Source: Onthophagus taurus
Lineage: Eukaryota > Arthropoda > Insecta > Coleoptera > Scarabaeidae
Direction of reading: 5' to 3'
NCBI RefSeq assembly: GCF_036711975.1
Contig: NC_091971.1
Location: 9,431,501-9,495,500, forward strand
Length of the DNA: 64,000 bases
How positions within the stretch are numbered: the first letter of the stretch is position 1; the number at the start of each line of letters is the position of its first letter. The notes under the pieces were generated by a model. That model did no database searches. It was not told where the DNA came from and saw only the letters and a program-made list of their open reading frames with translations. The translations under genes were made by a program, and so were the position numbers. Of this stretch, positions 20,789 to 32,500 are shown piece by piece.

Positions 20789-22020
20789 ATAAAATTAAGA
20801 AAAAAAAGTCACTCGCTAATATTAAATAGGTCCTTTTTATCATTTTCTTCCTTATATATTTTTTTTTAATAAATAAATACAATATTTGCCTATAGCTGTT
20901 TTAAATTTTGTTTATATATTATAAATGTATGTTTTTTTTTCTTTGCAGTGTGTAATTTGTTAATAGTACATAAAATGATTACATGGTAATCTCTCTTGTA
21001 TCACGTTGTATTTAAAAAGTCTCAATGGGTTTGTCAACTGTTATTGTATTACCTAAAACTCAATATTATCTTATTTGTATGTTGTGGATTTCGTTTTCTT
21101 TCAAAAATAAAATCGAACAATTTTGCAACACAACGCTTTTATACTGAAATTGTATGATATTAAGTCAAATTATTAAAAAAATATAGACAATTTTCAAACA
21201 TATAATTTAAATTTTCCTTAAAAATCATTTAAATCTGTACCTGAAAGCTAAAGGGACATAAGTCCAAAATGACTTTATCCACAGATTCAGATTTTACAAC
21301 AAAATATATAGGGCGTCATTTAAAAAATTGGTCGTGACCTTCATATAACCTTGAAAATAAGGTCAAGGTCAAAAATGTTATCGTGATACAAGGTCTATAG
21401 AACATAAGGTTACCTAATTCCCTATGCCTCTGTAGTATCGATTATTACCCCGCAGATTGACGTCACTGGTTCGATACAGTCGGAAAGATAGCCTATACTG
21501 TGGTACGGTCTATATAAAATATTTAAACCTCGCATCGTGTTGTGTTGTTCATAGAACCAGCTACGTCACTGACCCACCTTGCCCCTCAGAGGAGGAGAAT
21601 CGGCATTGGGTTGCCTTATGTCCTATAGACCTTGATCGTCATATGGTTTCCCCCTTCACACAGAACAACTTGTTTGCTTGTCTCACGTTAAATGGACCTG
21701 TAATTGGAAGTCCAGACCTACATTTTGTCTTTAAAGCAGCCAACGCAGAAAATCCGGCTTCGCAAAGGTAGAATATTGAAAATGGCAATAATATACAAAA
21801 TGTTCTTGTTTTCAGTTCATATTCTCTCTAAATTTCGCCGCATGCAGTAAAGTCTATGAAAATTTTTCTTCTGCAGTTGAAAGACATTCGGGAGTAGTTC
21901 ATAATTCCTAACCCACTCGTAACTTGCTACCAATTTGTCGTCAGCAAGAAAATACTTTTTAAAATTCTGTGCCAACATAACTATTTAAATAACATTTTAT
22001 TGTTACAAAAACAACTTTCA
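20789..22020. other. Atg4 3' flank and unassigned repeat-like sequence
   Basis: AATAAATAAA at about 20870 is a good poly(A) signal for Atg4. Around 21240-21420 the sequence has short inverted and direct GGTCAAGGTCA-type pieces and looks like an old repeat. It contains TCAAGGTCA, matching the FTZ-F1/ERR half-site. The 104-codon frame at 21457-21771 has no known domain and I do not call it a gene. Confidence 0.35.
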
Positions 22021-22029
22021 CCCTGTTCG

Positions 22030-23759
22030 TCTTCCTTGTATGTTTTGACATACCCATTCATATTTGCAAACTTTCTACAAAAAGCACTAACTTTATCACT
22101 GGAGTTGTAGATTCAAGATTGTTATTTGTCGAATATGTCAACCAAGTAACTCAATTTCATCACAAATAAAGCATCTCGAAACTTTTCGGCTTCCGGGCAA
22201 TTTTCCTCTTCTAAAAAAGTGGCAATTTCCTCTTTTAACTCATAAACTCGTAGAAATTTCTCACGTGAAGCCATAAAATAGCAACGTCGAATGTTCTGCA
22301 CCTATATCTTTGGAAAGTGCATTAAAGATTCTTAATTTTAGCAGTCCCATTTTTATATCATTTACTAGAGTTACAACCGTTGTTAGCACAATGTTGAGAC
22401 CAGGACCCATTTCTTTGGAAGCCAGAGCCGCTCTGTGGATCATACAATAGGTTCAGACAAATTGCGGAGATTTTTGTTTCACAAGTGCTTGTACACTTTG
22501 GACTCTTCCAGACACTGTACCATCGATGCATATTCCAACGCAATTCTCTATGTTTGCCTCATTAATAAAATCATTTAAAGTATCAAACAAAGCGAGTGCT
22601 GTAAAGGAATGTTACGAAAGGTTAGTTCTGTTTACAAACATTAATTATAGCGTGAAGTTTTCTTTAGTAATTAGTAATGCCAATCATAGCGTGAAGTTTT
22701 CTTTTGAAATGCCAATTAAACCGTGAAGGAATGTTACTTAAGGTTAGTTCTGTTTACAAACATTAATTATAGCGTGAAGTTTTCTTTAGTAATTAGTTAT
22801 GCCAATTATAGCGTGAAGTTTTCTTTTGAAATGCCAATTACACCGTGAAGGAATGTTAAGTAAGGTTAGTTCTGTTTACAAACATTAATTATAGCGTGAA
22901 GTTTTCTTTTGAAATGCCAATTAAACCGTGAAGGAATGTTACGTAAGGTTAGTTCTGTTTACAAACATTAATTATAGCGTGAAGTTTTCTTTAGTAATTA
23001 GTAATGCCAATCATAGCGTGAAGTTTTCTTTTGAACTGTCAATTAAACCGTGAAGGAATGTTACCTTAGGTTAGTTCTGTTTACAAACATTAATTAATGT
23101 TTGTAGATACGTTCACAGGCGGTACTGAAGATATTCCAGACATGTTTCAGACACATTGTAGCGAAATGTTTCAAATGAAATGTTTCTGCTACATATTTTA
23201 ATGATATTTCATAAATATTTCTACTGAAATGTATTTGATACATATCTGTCACGTATATGAAACGTAGTTCTAAGATGTTTCATTTAATTCACTGTACGTT
23301 AAAATTGAAATGTTTCACAGAGGTTTCTTGTTTACTGGGGTTGCTTTAAGTTTTATAGGTTTGCTGAAAAGTAGTTCTTCTACTGCTGATATACCATCAA
23401 AAAATTGGACATAGGCAATTAAATGAGCGTCTTTATTCCTCGTCAAGCTGATCGAAAACAATTTGTCACGCAACTTTTCGGCTATATCACCAATTCGGGG
23501 GACAACAGTATCATTTGAAAGAGGTATGGATTGCAATTGTTTGGCAAAATTATCTCCAAACATAGTTTCTACAATCTCCATTACAGCTGGAAGAATAAGG
23601 TCTTCACCAATGGTGTGAGCCTTTTTGCATCTGGCTATTTTGTACTATTTTGATGTCTGCTGCCAAAATTTTCAACGTATAATATACGTCGTATTTTATT
23701 ATTATATGGAAAGGTATTGAAAATTGGGCCCCGAATACTGAAAGGTTGAGAAACGCTGT
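22030..23759 (-). pseudogene. Broken hAT (Buster/ZBED5-like) transposon
   Basis: Read on the minus strand from 23759. A hAT-type terminus CAGCGTTTCTCAACCTTT is preceded outside by TCCTAAAG, which fits the Buster target nnnTAnnn. Then come CKKAHTIGEDLILPAVMEIV and FGDNFAKQLQSIPLSNDTV (23315-23630). After an interruption by a minisatellite follow NCVGICIDGTVSGRVQSVQA, an in-frame stop, YCMIHRAALASKEMGPGLN (22560-22300) and LRVYELKEEIATFLEEENC with SYLVDIFDK. This order is that of ZBED5/SCAND3-like hAT transposases. The BED finger, the R-W-L-S segment and the 3' terminus are missing. Stops and frameshifts are present. Confidence 0.85.
22600..23095. repeat. Minisatellite of about 121-bp units inside the hAT relic
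   Basis: GTGAAGGAATGTTA recurs at about 22603, 22725, 22846, 22929 and 23051. Spacing is about 122, 121, 83 and 122 bp. Each unit contains TTAGTTCTGTTTACAAACAT and internal sub-repeats of TAGCGTGAAGTTTTCTTT. The short unit lacks one sub-repeat. The array replaces or splits the middle of the transposase. Confidence 0.85.
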
Positions 23760-24470
23760 CCTAAAGTAATCCTGATATTCTGCAGGAACCTGTTTTTAGT
23801 AGACAAATATAATTCCTCGTTGTCTCCTAACTTTTCGTATATTTTTCTTCCAATTATCTCATACCTAATTCGTTTTTTACACTTTAATTTGGGTTTTGTG
23901 GTTAAATCACTTTCTATATCTGAGTCAGATGAGGAATATAACACTAATTTGACAAACGTTGCTTCATCATTAGTTTCCATGATTATCAGAATAAAATGTT
24001 GAGAAGACAGAAATAAATTTTTGACTCAATATGTCAATAACTTTTCAATTATTTTTCAAAACACAATTTTGGCGTCTAGATTAATTTTGCACTAAAAACG
24101 GGTTTTAGAGCATTCTTATTTGAGCATTAATTCAGTTTTGTTAAAAGTGGACTTACACCCCTTTAGCTCTCAAGTACAAAATAAAAAAAAAAGCAGTAAA
24201 TTTCGAATGAAATATATTTTCCCCCTTTTACAATGGTAAACATTCACAACTCAACAAAGATATAAATAACAAACCTTGTATATAATATTAAAAATACTCT
24301 TCATCCCTTTAACATAGTTTTAAAAATGTGATCCTCTTTAATGGTCGAGTTAATTAATCTTGGTCTTCTTTGGCACCGCCTCAAAATAATTAAATAATCT
24401 TAAACCTAAATAGTGAACATTCCCATTTAATTTTTCTTTATTAAATATAATACAAAAAATGTAACTTAAC
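23760..24470. other. Spacer between hAT relic and PPM1L 3' end
   Basis: An antisense frame from 23980 (METNDEATFVK...) encodes an acidic then basic peptide. It runs into the hAT terminus at 23759, so any older gene here was cut by the insertion. I do not recognise it, though the acidic-serine start resembles N-termini of other transposases. The right part is PPM1L 3' UTR, with AATAAA on the minus strand at about 24440. Confidence 0.3.
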
Positions 24471-25892
24471 CTAATTCTGACCATCCAAAACCGAATTATC
24501 TTTAAAATTAATAACAATCACACTAATATTATCCAACGAACCGCGATAAAACGATTGTAATGTAATACTTTTAGCGCCAAAATCTGACTCGTTTAATCGT
24601 TCTTTAACAAACGCTACAGCTTCTTCATTCGAGAATGTATCCCATAAACCGTCTGAAGCTAAAATAACAAATTGTGGCTTATGATATGATAAATCGAAAG
24701 TTAAAATATCTGGGTCTGCTATAACCAATTTTTTATCTTTTAAAGGATAATCGCCGAGTGCACGAGAAGTTGCTAAAATGCCAGCTACTCGCCATACTCC
24801 ATTAAAACTAACAAATCCGCCCGCTTCTTTAATACGTTTACGTTCTCGCATTTGTTGTGGTTTATGATCGAAAGATAAAGGAATTGCGTTTCCCTTTGAA
24901 TCACACATGACACCCCGGGAATCACCAACATTACCTACAATTAATTTGAAACCTTCTAAAATAGCTATTAAAGCTGTTGTTCCAGCAACATCCATAGATT
25001 TTTTTGCTGTTTCTACCAATAATTGATCGGCAGCTAAAACTTCATCGGTTATTAATTTTGCATAATCAATTGTACCAAAACGATCAAAATAATCAGTTGG
25101 TTTAGATTTTTTTAATACTTCTAATTTGCTAGGTTTAATTTCTCTAGAAATTGGTCGGATGTTGTCTAATTTATTTAATAATTCAGGATCGGTAATTTCT
25201 TTAGCACCCTTTATACATTCATCGGTTGTTGAGGAAGTTTTTCGAAAGCTTTTTCTCCTTTCTTGTAAATTTGGAGTAACAGGTTTTTCAGGATCTTTCT
25301 TTTCTTCCTCGCAAACCTCACTTTTGACTACTTTAACTGGATCCCCTTTAATTAATCCTTTAATCTCAACAATTTTATTATGTAAATTTTGAATGAGTTT
25401 ATCTTTAGCATAATTTGCAGCAAATTCGCCACCATGACCATCAAAAACAGCAAACAATGAGACACCCGTTTTATTAATATCATTATTTATAACAAATCTA
25501 TCTTCCATTTTTGGACGTCGGCCCTGAACTGCATAAGCGGCAACCGGACCATTCTTCAATTCCCAACTTGATTTTTCAACGTCGCCTATTGCGAATAGAT
25601 TCAGCTTTTGAATCCTGGACTTCTCAGTCTTCCCCAATGTGTATTGAAGGCGCCCTAATAAATTAGCACTCCATAGTTGGACCGTTTGTACGTACATAAC
25701 CAAAACGAACACAACCAATCCAAATACAAAAATCTCCGGTTTTAATACGTAGATTTTTAACATTTTCCACAAGTACGAAGCACAAGTTAATGGGGACAAA
25801 TTAACCGGCAAACCCCATGCTATACGTGACATTATTTTCATATGGGATACGTACGTTTGATAGATTATTTTATCATCTAATTCGTCTTCCAT
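24471..25892 (-). CDS. PPM1L: PP2C-family protein phosphatase, PPM1L type, membrane-anchored
   Basis: Intronless 473-codon frame. One N-terminal membrane segment (about residues 52-70) places the catalytic domain in the cytosol, as for ER-anchored PPM1L. PP2C motifs in order: RRPKMEDR (124-132), FAVFDGHGGEF (147-157), GTTALIA (304-310), GNVGDSRG (320-327), SRALGD (376-381), LASDGLWD (411-418), DNIS (454-457). The Asp residues binding the two Mn/Mg ions are present. Human PPM1L dephosphorylates ASK1/TAK1 and CERT (family knowledge). It is about 110 residues longer than human PPM1L. Most of the excess is a Lys/Glu/Ser-rich insert (about 183-275) between early strands. Lack of introns is consistent with either an old intron loss or retrocopy origin. 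Confidence 0.93.
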   Translation of the reverse strand: MEDELDDKIIYQTYVSHMKIMSRIAWGLPVNLSPLTCASYLWKMLKIYVLKPEIFVFGLVVFVLVMYVQTVQLWSANLLGRLQYTLGKTEKSRIQKLNLFAIGDVEKSSWELKNGPVAAYAVQGRRPKMEDRFVINNDINKTGVSLFAVFDGHGGEFAANYAKDKLIQNLHNKIVEIKGLIKGDPVKVVKSEVCEEEKKDPEKPVTPNLQERRKSFRKTSSTTDECIKGAKEITDPELLNKLDNIRPISREIKPSKLEVLKKSKPTDYFDRFGTIDYAKLITDEVLAADQLLVETAKKSMDVAGTTALIAILEGFKLIVGNVGDSRGVMCDSKGNAIPLSFDHKPQQMRERKRIKEAGGFVSFNGVWRVAGILATSRALGDYPLKDKKLVIADPDILTFDLSYHKPQFVILASDGLWDTFSNEEAVAFVKERLNESDFGAKSITLQSFYRGSLDNISVIVINFKDNSVLDGQN

Positions 25893-26568
25893 TTTCCAAG
25901 GGGAAAAATTTGTTAGAAATCGTTTTTCATTAAGTTTTTTTACTCGTTCGAATTTGACATATTTTTAGTTTTTTAGGTTATGTCGGGGTTTTTGAGGTTA
26001 AATTTAGAATTTAGCTAAAAATATAAATAACTTTTCACCAAAAAAATTGTCATCAATTTAAATAGACAAATTAAATAAAAAATTAATAAATAAATCAAAA
26101 GGAAAGCATTTTTAAATAATTTGATAACAAAAATAGACTTTATCCGATAGATGGCGTATAAAAAAATTTTAAAAGTATAAAATTGTAATTAACTTCACAA
26201 TCGATTTATTTATTTTTAAAAAAATAATAAATTTATTAATATAAAGTTTTTTCATAATTTCGTTTTATTTAAAATATTTTATAAATAGATTCATTATCCA
26301 AAAATAAACATCACAAAAAGGAGCACAATTAAATGCACGGAACGCGAAGGTTCCGTCTAGTTACTTTCGTTTTCAAAAACAGGTTTTGCTTCTATCTTCA
26401 ATTACATGTCAAATGTCAAACTGTGTGTCATTCGAGCGTGTTGTTTACTATTATTTGTTAAAAACCCAAAGTAACCATGGGTGTATTCCCATTTATCGAT
26501 GTAAAGAGGTCGCGGTGTGAACACTGAAAAAAGGGGCCCGAGAGAAATCAGTGGTTAAATAGGGGGAA
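25893..26568. promoter_or_regulatory. Head-to-head spacer of PPM1L and the DOCK gene
   Basis: About 680 bp between two start codons, AT-rich on the left and GC-richer on the right (26330-26568), which is likely the DOCK leader. TTATCGATGT at about 26494 is one base off the DRE core TATCGATA used by insect housekeeping promoters. No other gene is seen. Confidence 0.4.
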
Positions 26569-29500
26569 ATGAGTGAGAGAAGGTTCGCCCGAAACCTGGG
26601 CAAACCTGGGACCGCGGCACAACTTCGCGAAACGGTCTCGCAAGTTGTACGCGAGACAACCGCACAAGTAAGTTTTTTTACGTTAATCTCGATTGTTATT
26701 TACAGATTTAGACGAGACACAAGTGGTTAATTTAAAAGCGAACAAGGTTACATACATTTAAAGCTGATGTATGCCATTTGAAAGTTTTTTTTTAAATGTA
26801 TGTGTTGATTAGGTTTTAAAATAAAGGTCGAACGAGTTTTGCGTTTTGCGCGCGATTTGGCATCGATTTAGAAAGTAGGGGGAGATTTACGTGGAAATTT
26901 AATTGATGAAAAAAGTTAAAAATTTATGGAATGTCAAAATAAAATTAGTTTCAGGTTATGTTATAAAAATGTCGTAATTTTTATAACTATTGGTAAAATA
27001 ATAATTATCTATAAGGAAAAATAGGGCAGTACCACACCTTTTTGTATTTCCTAGAAAATAAATATTGAATTTGTACATGTTATAGCAAATTCCCTTTTTT
27101 AATTTTCAAGTTAGTGATATTACAGCAACTCATAGCAAGTAAATATTACAAACCCAACATGTTTATGGTTTGGCAATAAAATTGCTGTAAATTTTGTGTG
27201 TACACAAAATCACAGCTGAACAAGTATTGGTGAAAGTTGTTTTTAATGTAAATGATGCCCACACATTGTGTTTGTTATTTACTTCTCAAATTCCCATGAA
27301 GTCTCTATAAATGATAAGCTATTGAATCATCTGTATCTGGGTATTATTTGAGGATCTCTATGGCTTTAGTTACCTTATCAAATCTGCTATATCCTGTGAT
27401 ACTTGGTGTAAATTGATATCTATTCAATGCACGAAACAAGAAACGCATATTTGGGTGCTTTTTGACACTATCTGCAATAATAAAAACGAAATATTAGCCA
27501 AAATAAAAAATCGTCAAATATTTATTTAGAAAGTAGCATTGAAAAAGTTCGTGTTGTGTCGAATGGGGCCGTTACCCTCAATCGAATAGAAATAATAAAC
27601 TATGTAAAAATAGAAGGATTGGTAACATTTTCGGATCTTAAAATTGTTTAATTTTTGCAATAATTAATAATAAAATTAAAAATCCCCACTATAAAAGCTT
27701 TGGTGACGTTTACGAAGTTTTCGCGTAAGATCAAGAAGACACAAACGTGCATCGTTCGGATCTCTTTTTAATGCAGGTTGAAAAATAAGTTCAGCAATAG
27801 AAAGCTAAACTGAATATGTTTTCAGAGTAAACCACATTTGGTAGAACCAATTGATTTTGAGAACTTTGTATTAAAAAATAAAACAGTTTTACAAAATGAT
27901 TCTCAACGAGAGCTCTTATTATATCCAGCCGATGATATTTCAGTAAGTTTTTTAAGTTCAAAATTTGTTTTCGAGCAAATTAAATTTATTTATAAATGTT
28001 TTAATAGCAAGTGGTACTTCCACGTCGTTATCGTACAACAAATCCAACTGTACCCACGCGACAAGAAACGGAAGACTGTAACCTTTTAACGAAACAATGC
28101 ATAAATAATTACTCATCGAATTGGAATTTGGTTCATTATAAATATAGCGCTTATTCGGGTTCATACGCGGATCTCCCAAAAAATTCATTAAACTCGGATA
28201 ATTTGAAAGAAGAAATATATGAAATCGATATAGAAAATGATGCCCCCGAAGATTTTTTATCGCAAACTGATAGTATAACTAAAGAAGGTTATTTAATGAA
28301 AGGGCCTGAAATTGGTTCGGATAAAATCTTAATTAATATCGGATCAAAAAGTTTTAAAAGGCGTTATTGTCATCTACGACAAGAAGTCGATGGAACTTAC
28401 ATTTTAGAGATGTTTAAAGATGAACGAAAAGGCGAAGCGAAATTAACGATTGTTATGGATTTGTGTACGGAAGTTGTTAAAAATGGTAAAAGGGGAAGGT
28501 TTTGCTTTGAGTTGAGAATGACTGATGGTCAAAAATCGTACGTTTTGGCGGCGGATAATGAGTCGGAATTTAAAGATTGGTTAGCTAAGTTAGTTTCGGT
28601 TCTTCAACAAAATAAAGCGCAAGAAGAAAAACGAGCTGGATCTTTAGAAAGGGATCGAAATTCACCAGTTCAATCACAAACTCAACCACAACCTTACGGA
28701 ACATTAAAAGGTTTAGAACACAGCATGAATCCTCAATTAATTAAATACGCACGTGAAACTGACACAAGTATAGCTATGTCAAGGCGAGAAAATCGTTCAA
28801 AACTTTTTACTTTATACCCTCATTTAATAATGAATAAACCACCACCTTCTCACGATCAAATCGAACCATATCGAGAAGTTTTTGGTCACAGAGTTTTATT
28901 AAAATGTGAAACGATTTCTTTTAAACTCCAAGCGCCTTTAGATGAAAGAGATCCATCTCAAATCGAACCATATTACACAACTTTATGTCTTTATGACGCT
29001 AAAAACGGACGCAAATTGACTGAAAATTTTCATTTTGACGCCAACACCAATTCAGCTCGTGGTATCTTTACTTCTTGTTTAGCTTCGGGGGATTGTAAAG
29101 GAATCGATTTAAACATTGATTTACCATCGAATTTACCCAGAGAGTGGTTGTTGTACCCCCGACAAGCTTTAATGTCGATTACAAACGCTCACCCTGATAT
29201 TTTTTTGGTTGTTCGAATCGAAAAAGTTTTACAGGGTGGGATATATCAAGCTGCGGAACCTTACATTAAAGTCAATAAGGATCCTAAAGCTGCTATGAAA
29301 GTTTATAGGAGTGTTATAGCGAGTTGTCAGAGATTAGGATCTTATCGAATGCCGTTTGCTTGGTCTGCAAAACCACTATTTCGGTAAATAAAAAATTATT
29401 AGAAATAAAAAAAATTATTAAAAATATTTTTTAGGTTGTACAGTAACGAATTAGATACAACACCAGATTTCCCAGCGATATACCGCCAAGAAAATAATAA

Positions 29501-32500
29501 ATTAACCGACGAAGAACTTTTAAAACTTCTCGCTGAATATCGAAAACCGGATAAGTTCAGTAAATTAACTGTGATACCCGGAAGTTTACGGATTAAAATC
29601 GAACCATTAAGCGAATTTCCTGAAAGTAAAATTAATCAAATATTGTATAAATAACATTTTTAATTTTCCTGTTTTGTTTTAGATTGTTTAACAACTTCGT
29701 TATCTCCTTTAAAACCATTTCCGATTCCGGCAACGAACGAACCAACGATTGAGATAACCGAATTCGAAAGCCTCTCAGAAAAAGACGTTCATCCTTACAC
29801 AAGCTTTATAAATCACCTTTACGTTTATCCTCATACTTTAAATTTTGACACACAAAAAATGTTTACTAGGGCGCGAAATATTGCGTGCGTTGTTGAATTG
29901 AGAGATAAAGATACTGCAAATGCAGTAGGATTACCGGTAATTTAATTTAATTTTTATTTTTAACCCTTAATCGGACATTAATAACATTATTACCACCCCA
30001 TATACGGGTATTTGAGCATTCTACGCGGCCAATTTTTTTTTATTACTTAGGTTGCTGGCAAAGGTTTTTAAACGATATAAAGGATATTATAATAGTTTAT
30101 TTTATGATAAATATGGTTGAGGAAGGAAAAAATAACAAATTAATCTTCTTTAGAAATAACTTCCTCCTTCTTCATCATTTTTTGGTGGAAGAACCATTGG
30201 GGTTTGCTGTGCTAATGAGAGAAGTCTGTTGAATATATCTCTATTAAAGGACTCTAGAAAATTTTCTTGAAAAGTTTTGGCAATATGTCCTAAAATGCTT
30301 GTTGCGCGCTTCTGCTGTCTCCTCAGATAGTTGACCAATAGGTACTAATGCATTTTTTATTATGATTGCTCCGCGAATTAATATCTTGTGTATTGTCGGT
30401 GTCATTGGATGCCAAGGGTACAATTCGACATATAAACGAGCAGTCTCCAGTGCATATTTGTCGTATTTTTCCACATCTATCAAGAATCTGCTTGAAATCC
30501 GCTTTCCAGTATGATTTTCAACCTATAAATGAACTTGTAACTGATGCCTGTAATCTCTGAAGCTAATTTCGGATTCTCATAAAATCTGTTCGTATTTCTT
30601 TGCGAAATTTGGCTTGTATTTCTATTTTCCTCTCTTTCCATTTCTTTCTTCTTTTCTGGTTTTCTTTCTCTGAGAATGCTTTCGAAAAACAAAACATAAG
30701 TTTTTGCATGTAAAATTGACAGCCCAAATTCAATAGCTTCGCGTGAAATTTTTTTTGTTATTCAGTTGGTTGAAATCTTTGGAAGTCGCACCACAAATGT
30801 AGCAACGACTTATACAGGGTGTTTCGGTGACTCGGGGAACAAATGTAACCACATGTACTAGAGTGAAAATGATGACGATTCATGTAAAAAAAATTAGTAA
30901 AAGTCCTCAAATTGCAAAGGTAAATATTATAAACACTATTTATGGTAAAGCGTTGAAAAAATTCTTGCCATCAATATCAACCTCAGTTGCGATTAAAGAG
31001 TTTATGGAATTTTGGACGTATTTCATTATTCTCTTTGATTATTCTAATTGGGCGGCAGAATCGTGGAGAGGATTTTATCATAGTACTCTTTCAGAGTCTT
31101 TGCCACAAACTAATCGTACAGGTACAAAGCACCTCTGAAAAATATTTTTGCCCAAATTCAATAGCTTCAAATGAAATTAGTTTTTTGTTATTTAGTTGGT
31201 TAAAGTCTTTGGATGTCGCACCATAAATGTAGCAACGAATTATAGATGTGCCAGTAGATGCGTTGCAGACTTTTCCGTCAACCATTGTCATTATGAACAG
31301 ATGTTTGTCGAAAAACTTCTTTCCATCAATATCAACCTCAGTTGCGGTTAAAGACTTTAAGATATTTTGGACGTATTTCAGTATTTTCTTTGACAAAACG
31401 AAATCAAATTTAGCGGCAGAATCGTGGAGAAGCAGGTGTTGGATTTTCTCATAGTATTCTTTCAAGGTCTTTGCCACAAACTAATCGCACAGGTACTAAG
31501 CAGCTCTGAAAAATATTTGCATCTGAATCAGCTTCCTCGTCAAATTTTTGCTTGAACTGTGATTGCTGTGATCTATTGCATCCCGATTTACATATAATTT
31601 TTAATGTATCCCTTTCTTGATCTACTATTATTCTCTTTAAAGAATTCAGATAAGCGTTTAACGGTAATATCGACTAAAGGTTGCAGTTGGATTTTGACGC
31701 TGTGTGCGTTTCCAGGGGCGGATAACACTCTTTTTTTGCTTGCTGTATAACATTATAACACTCACACAATTCTGTCTTCTAAAGTGGAACGTAGCTCCTC
31801 TGTTTTTCTTTACTCCTTTCACTCGACTCTCCAAATGATTTTCGACGTCGACCTGGCCTATATTGCGTAACCATGGGAATTTCGAATGTTCCAACCAGAG
31901 GTGATTATTTTTGAGAAAAACGTCTTTCTTTTTATGGCCCATCCTGATTTCACTTCAGATTTAGCAAAAGTTGGTCTTTTAAACAATTTAGTTTTTGTTC
32001 TAAATTTGGCCTGCTTGGCTTTTCTAATTTTGTGGGATTCACTTTTGGCCGCCTAGAATTCTGAATTACCCCTATGTGGAAATATCGCCTGAAAATCACT
32101 TATTTTGTTTTGCCGCGCCCTGGATAACCTTTTTTAATAACTTTATTGTTTTTGTAGTACATTTATGGACGTCCAGGTCAAAATGTTTTAGTGTCCCAAG
32201 TTTCTTGTGCAGTCCTTCATCATAATACAATTCCAACTTGGTACGAAGAAATTAAAATCCGATTACCGATCCATTTACACAATAATCATCATTTATTGTT
32301 TACGTTTTATCACATTTCTTGCGATATCGCCAAGAAAAAGGATAATGGAGTTGAAAGTATTGTAGGATACGCTTGGTTACCACTCTTACAGAAGGGAAAA
32401 TTGAATGTTGAAATTCAACATATTCCGGTTGCTGCGCAATTATTACCCGGATATTTATCAATACATCCATTTGGATTAGGAAAAGGGGTAAGAATAAAAA

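Noticed and set aside
21457-21771. 104-codon plus-strand frame downstream of Atg4
   Set aside because: No domain, no splice partner, and it sits in repeat-like sequence; probably chance or an old element.
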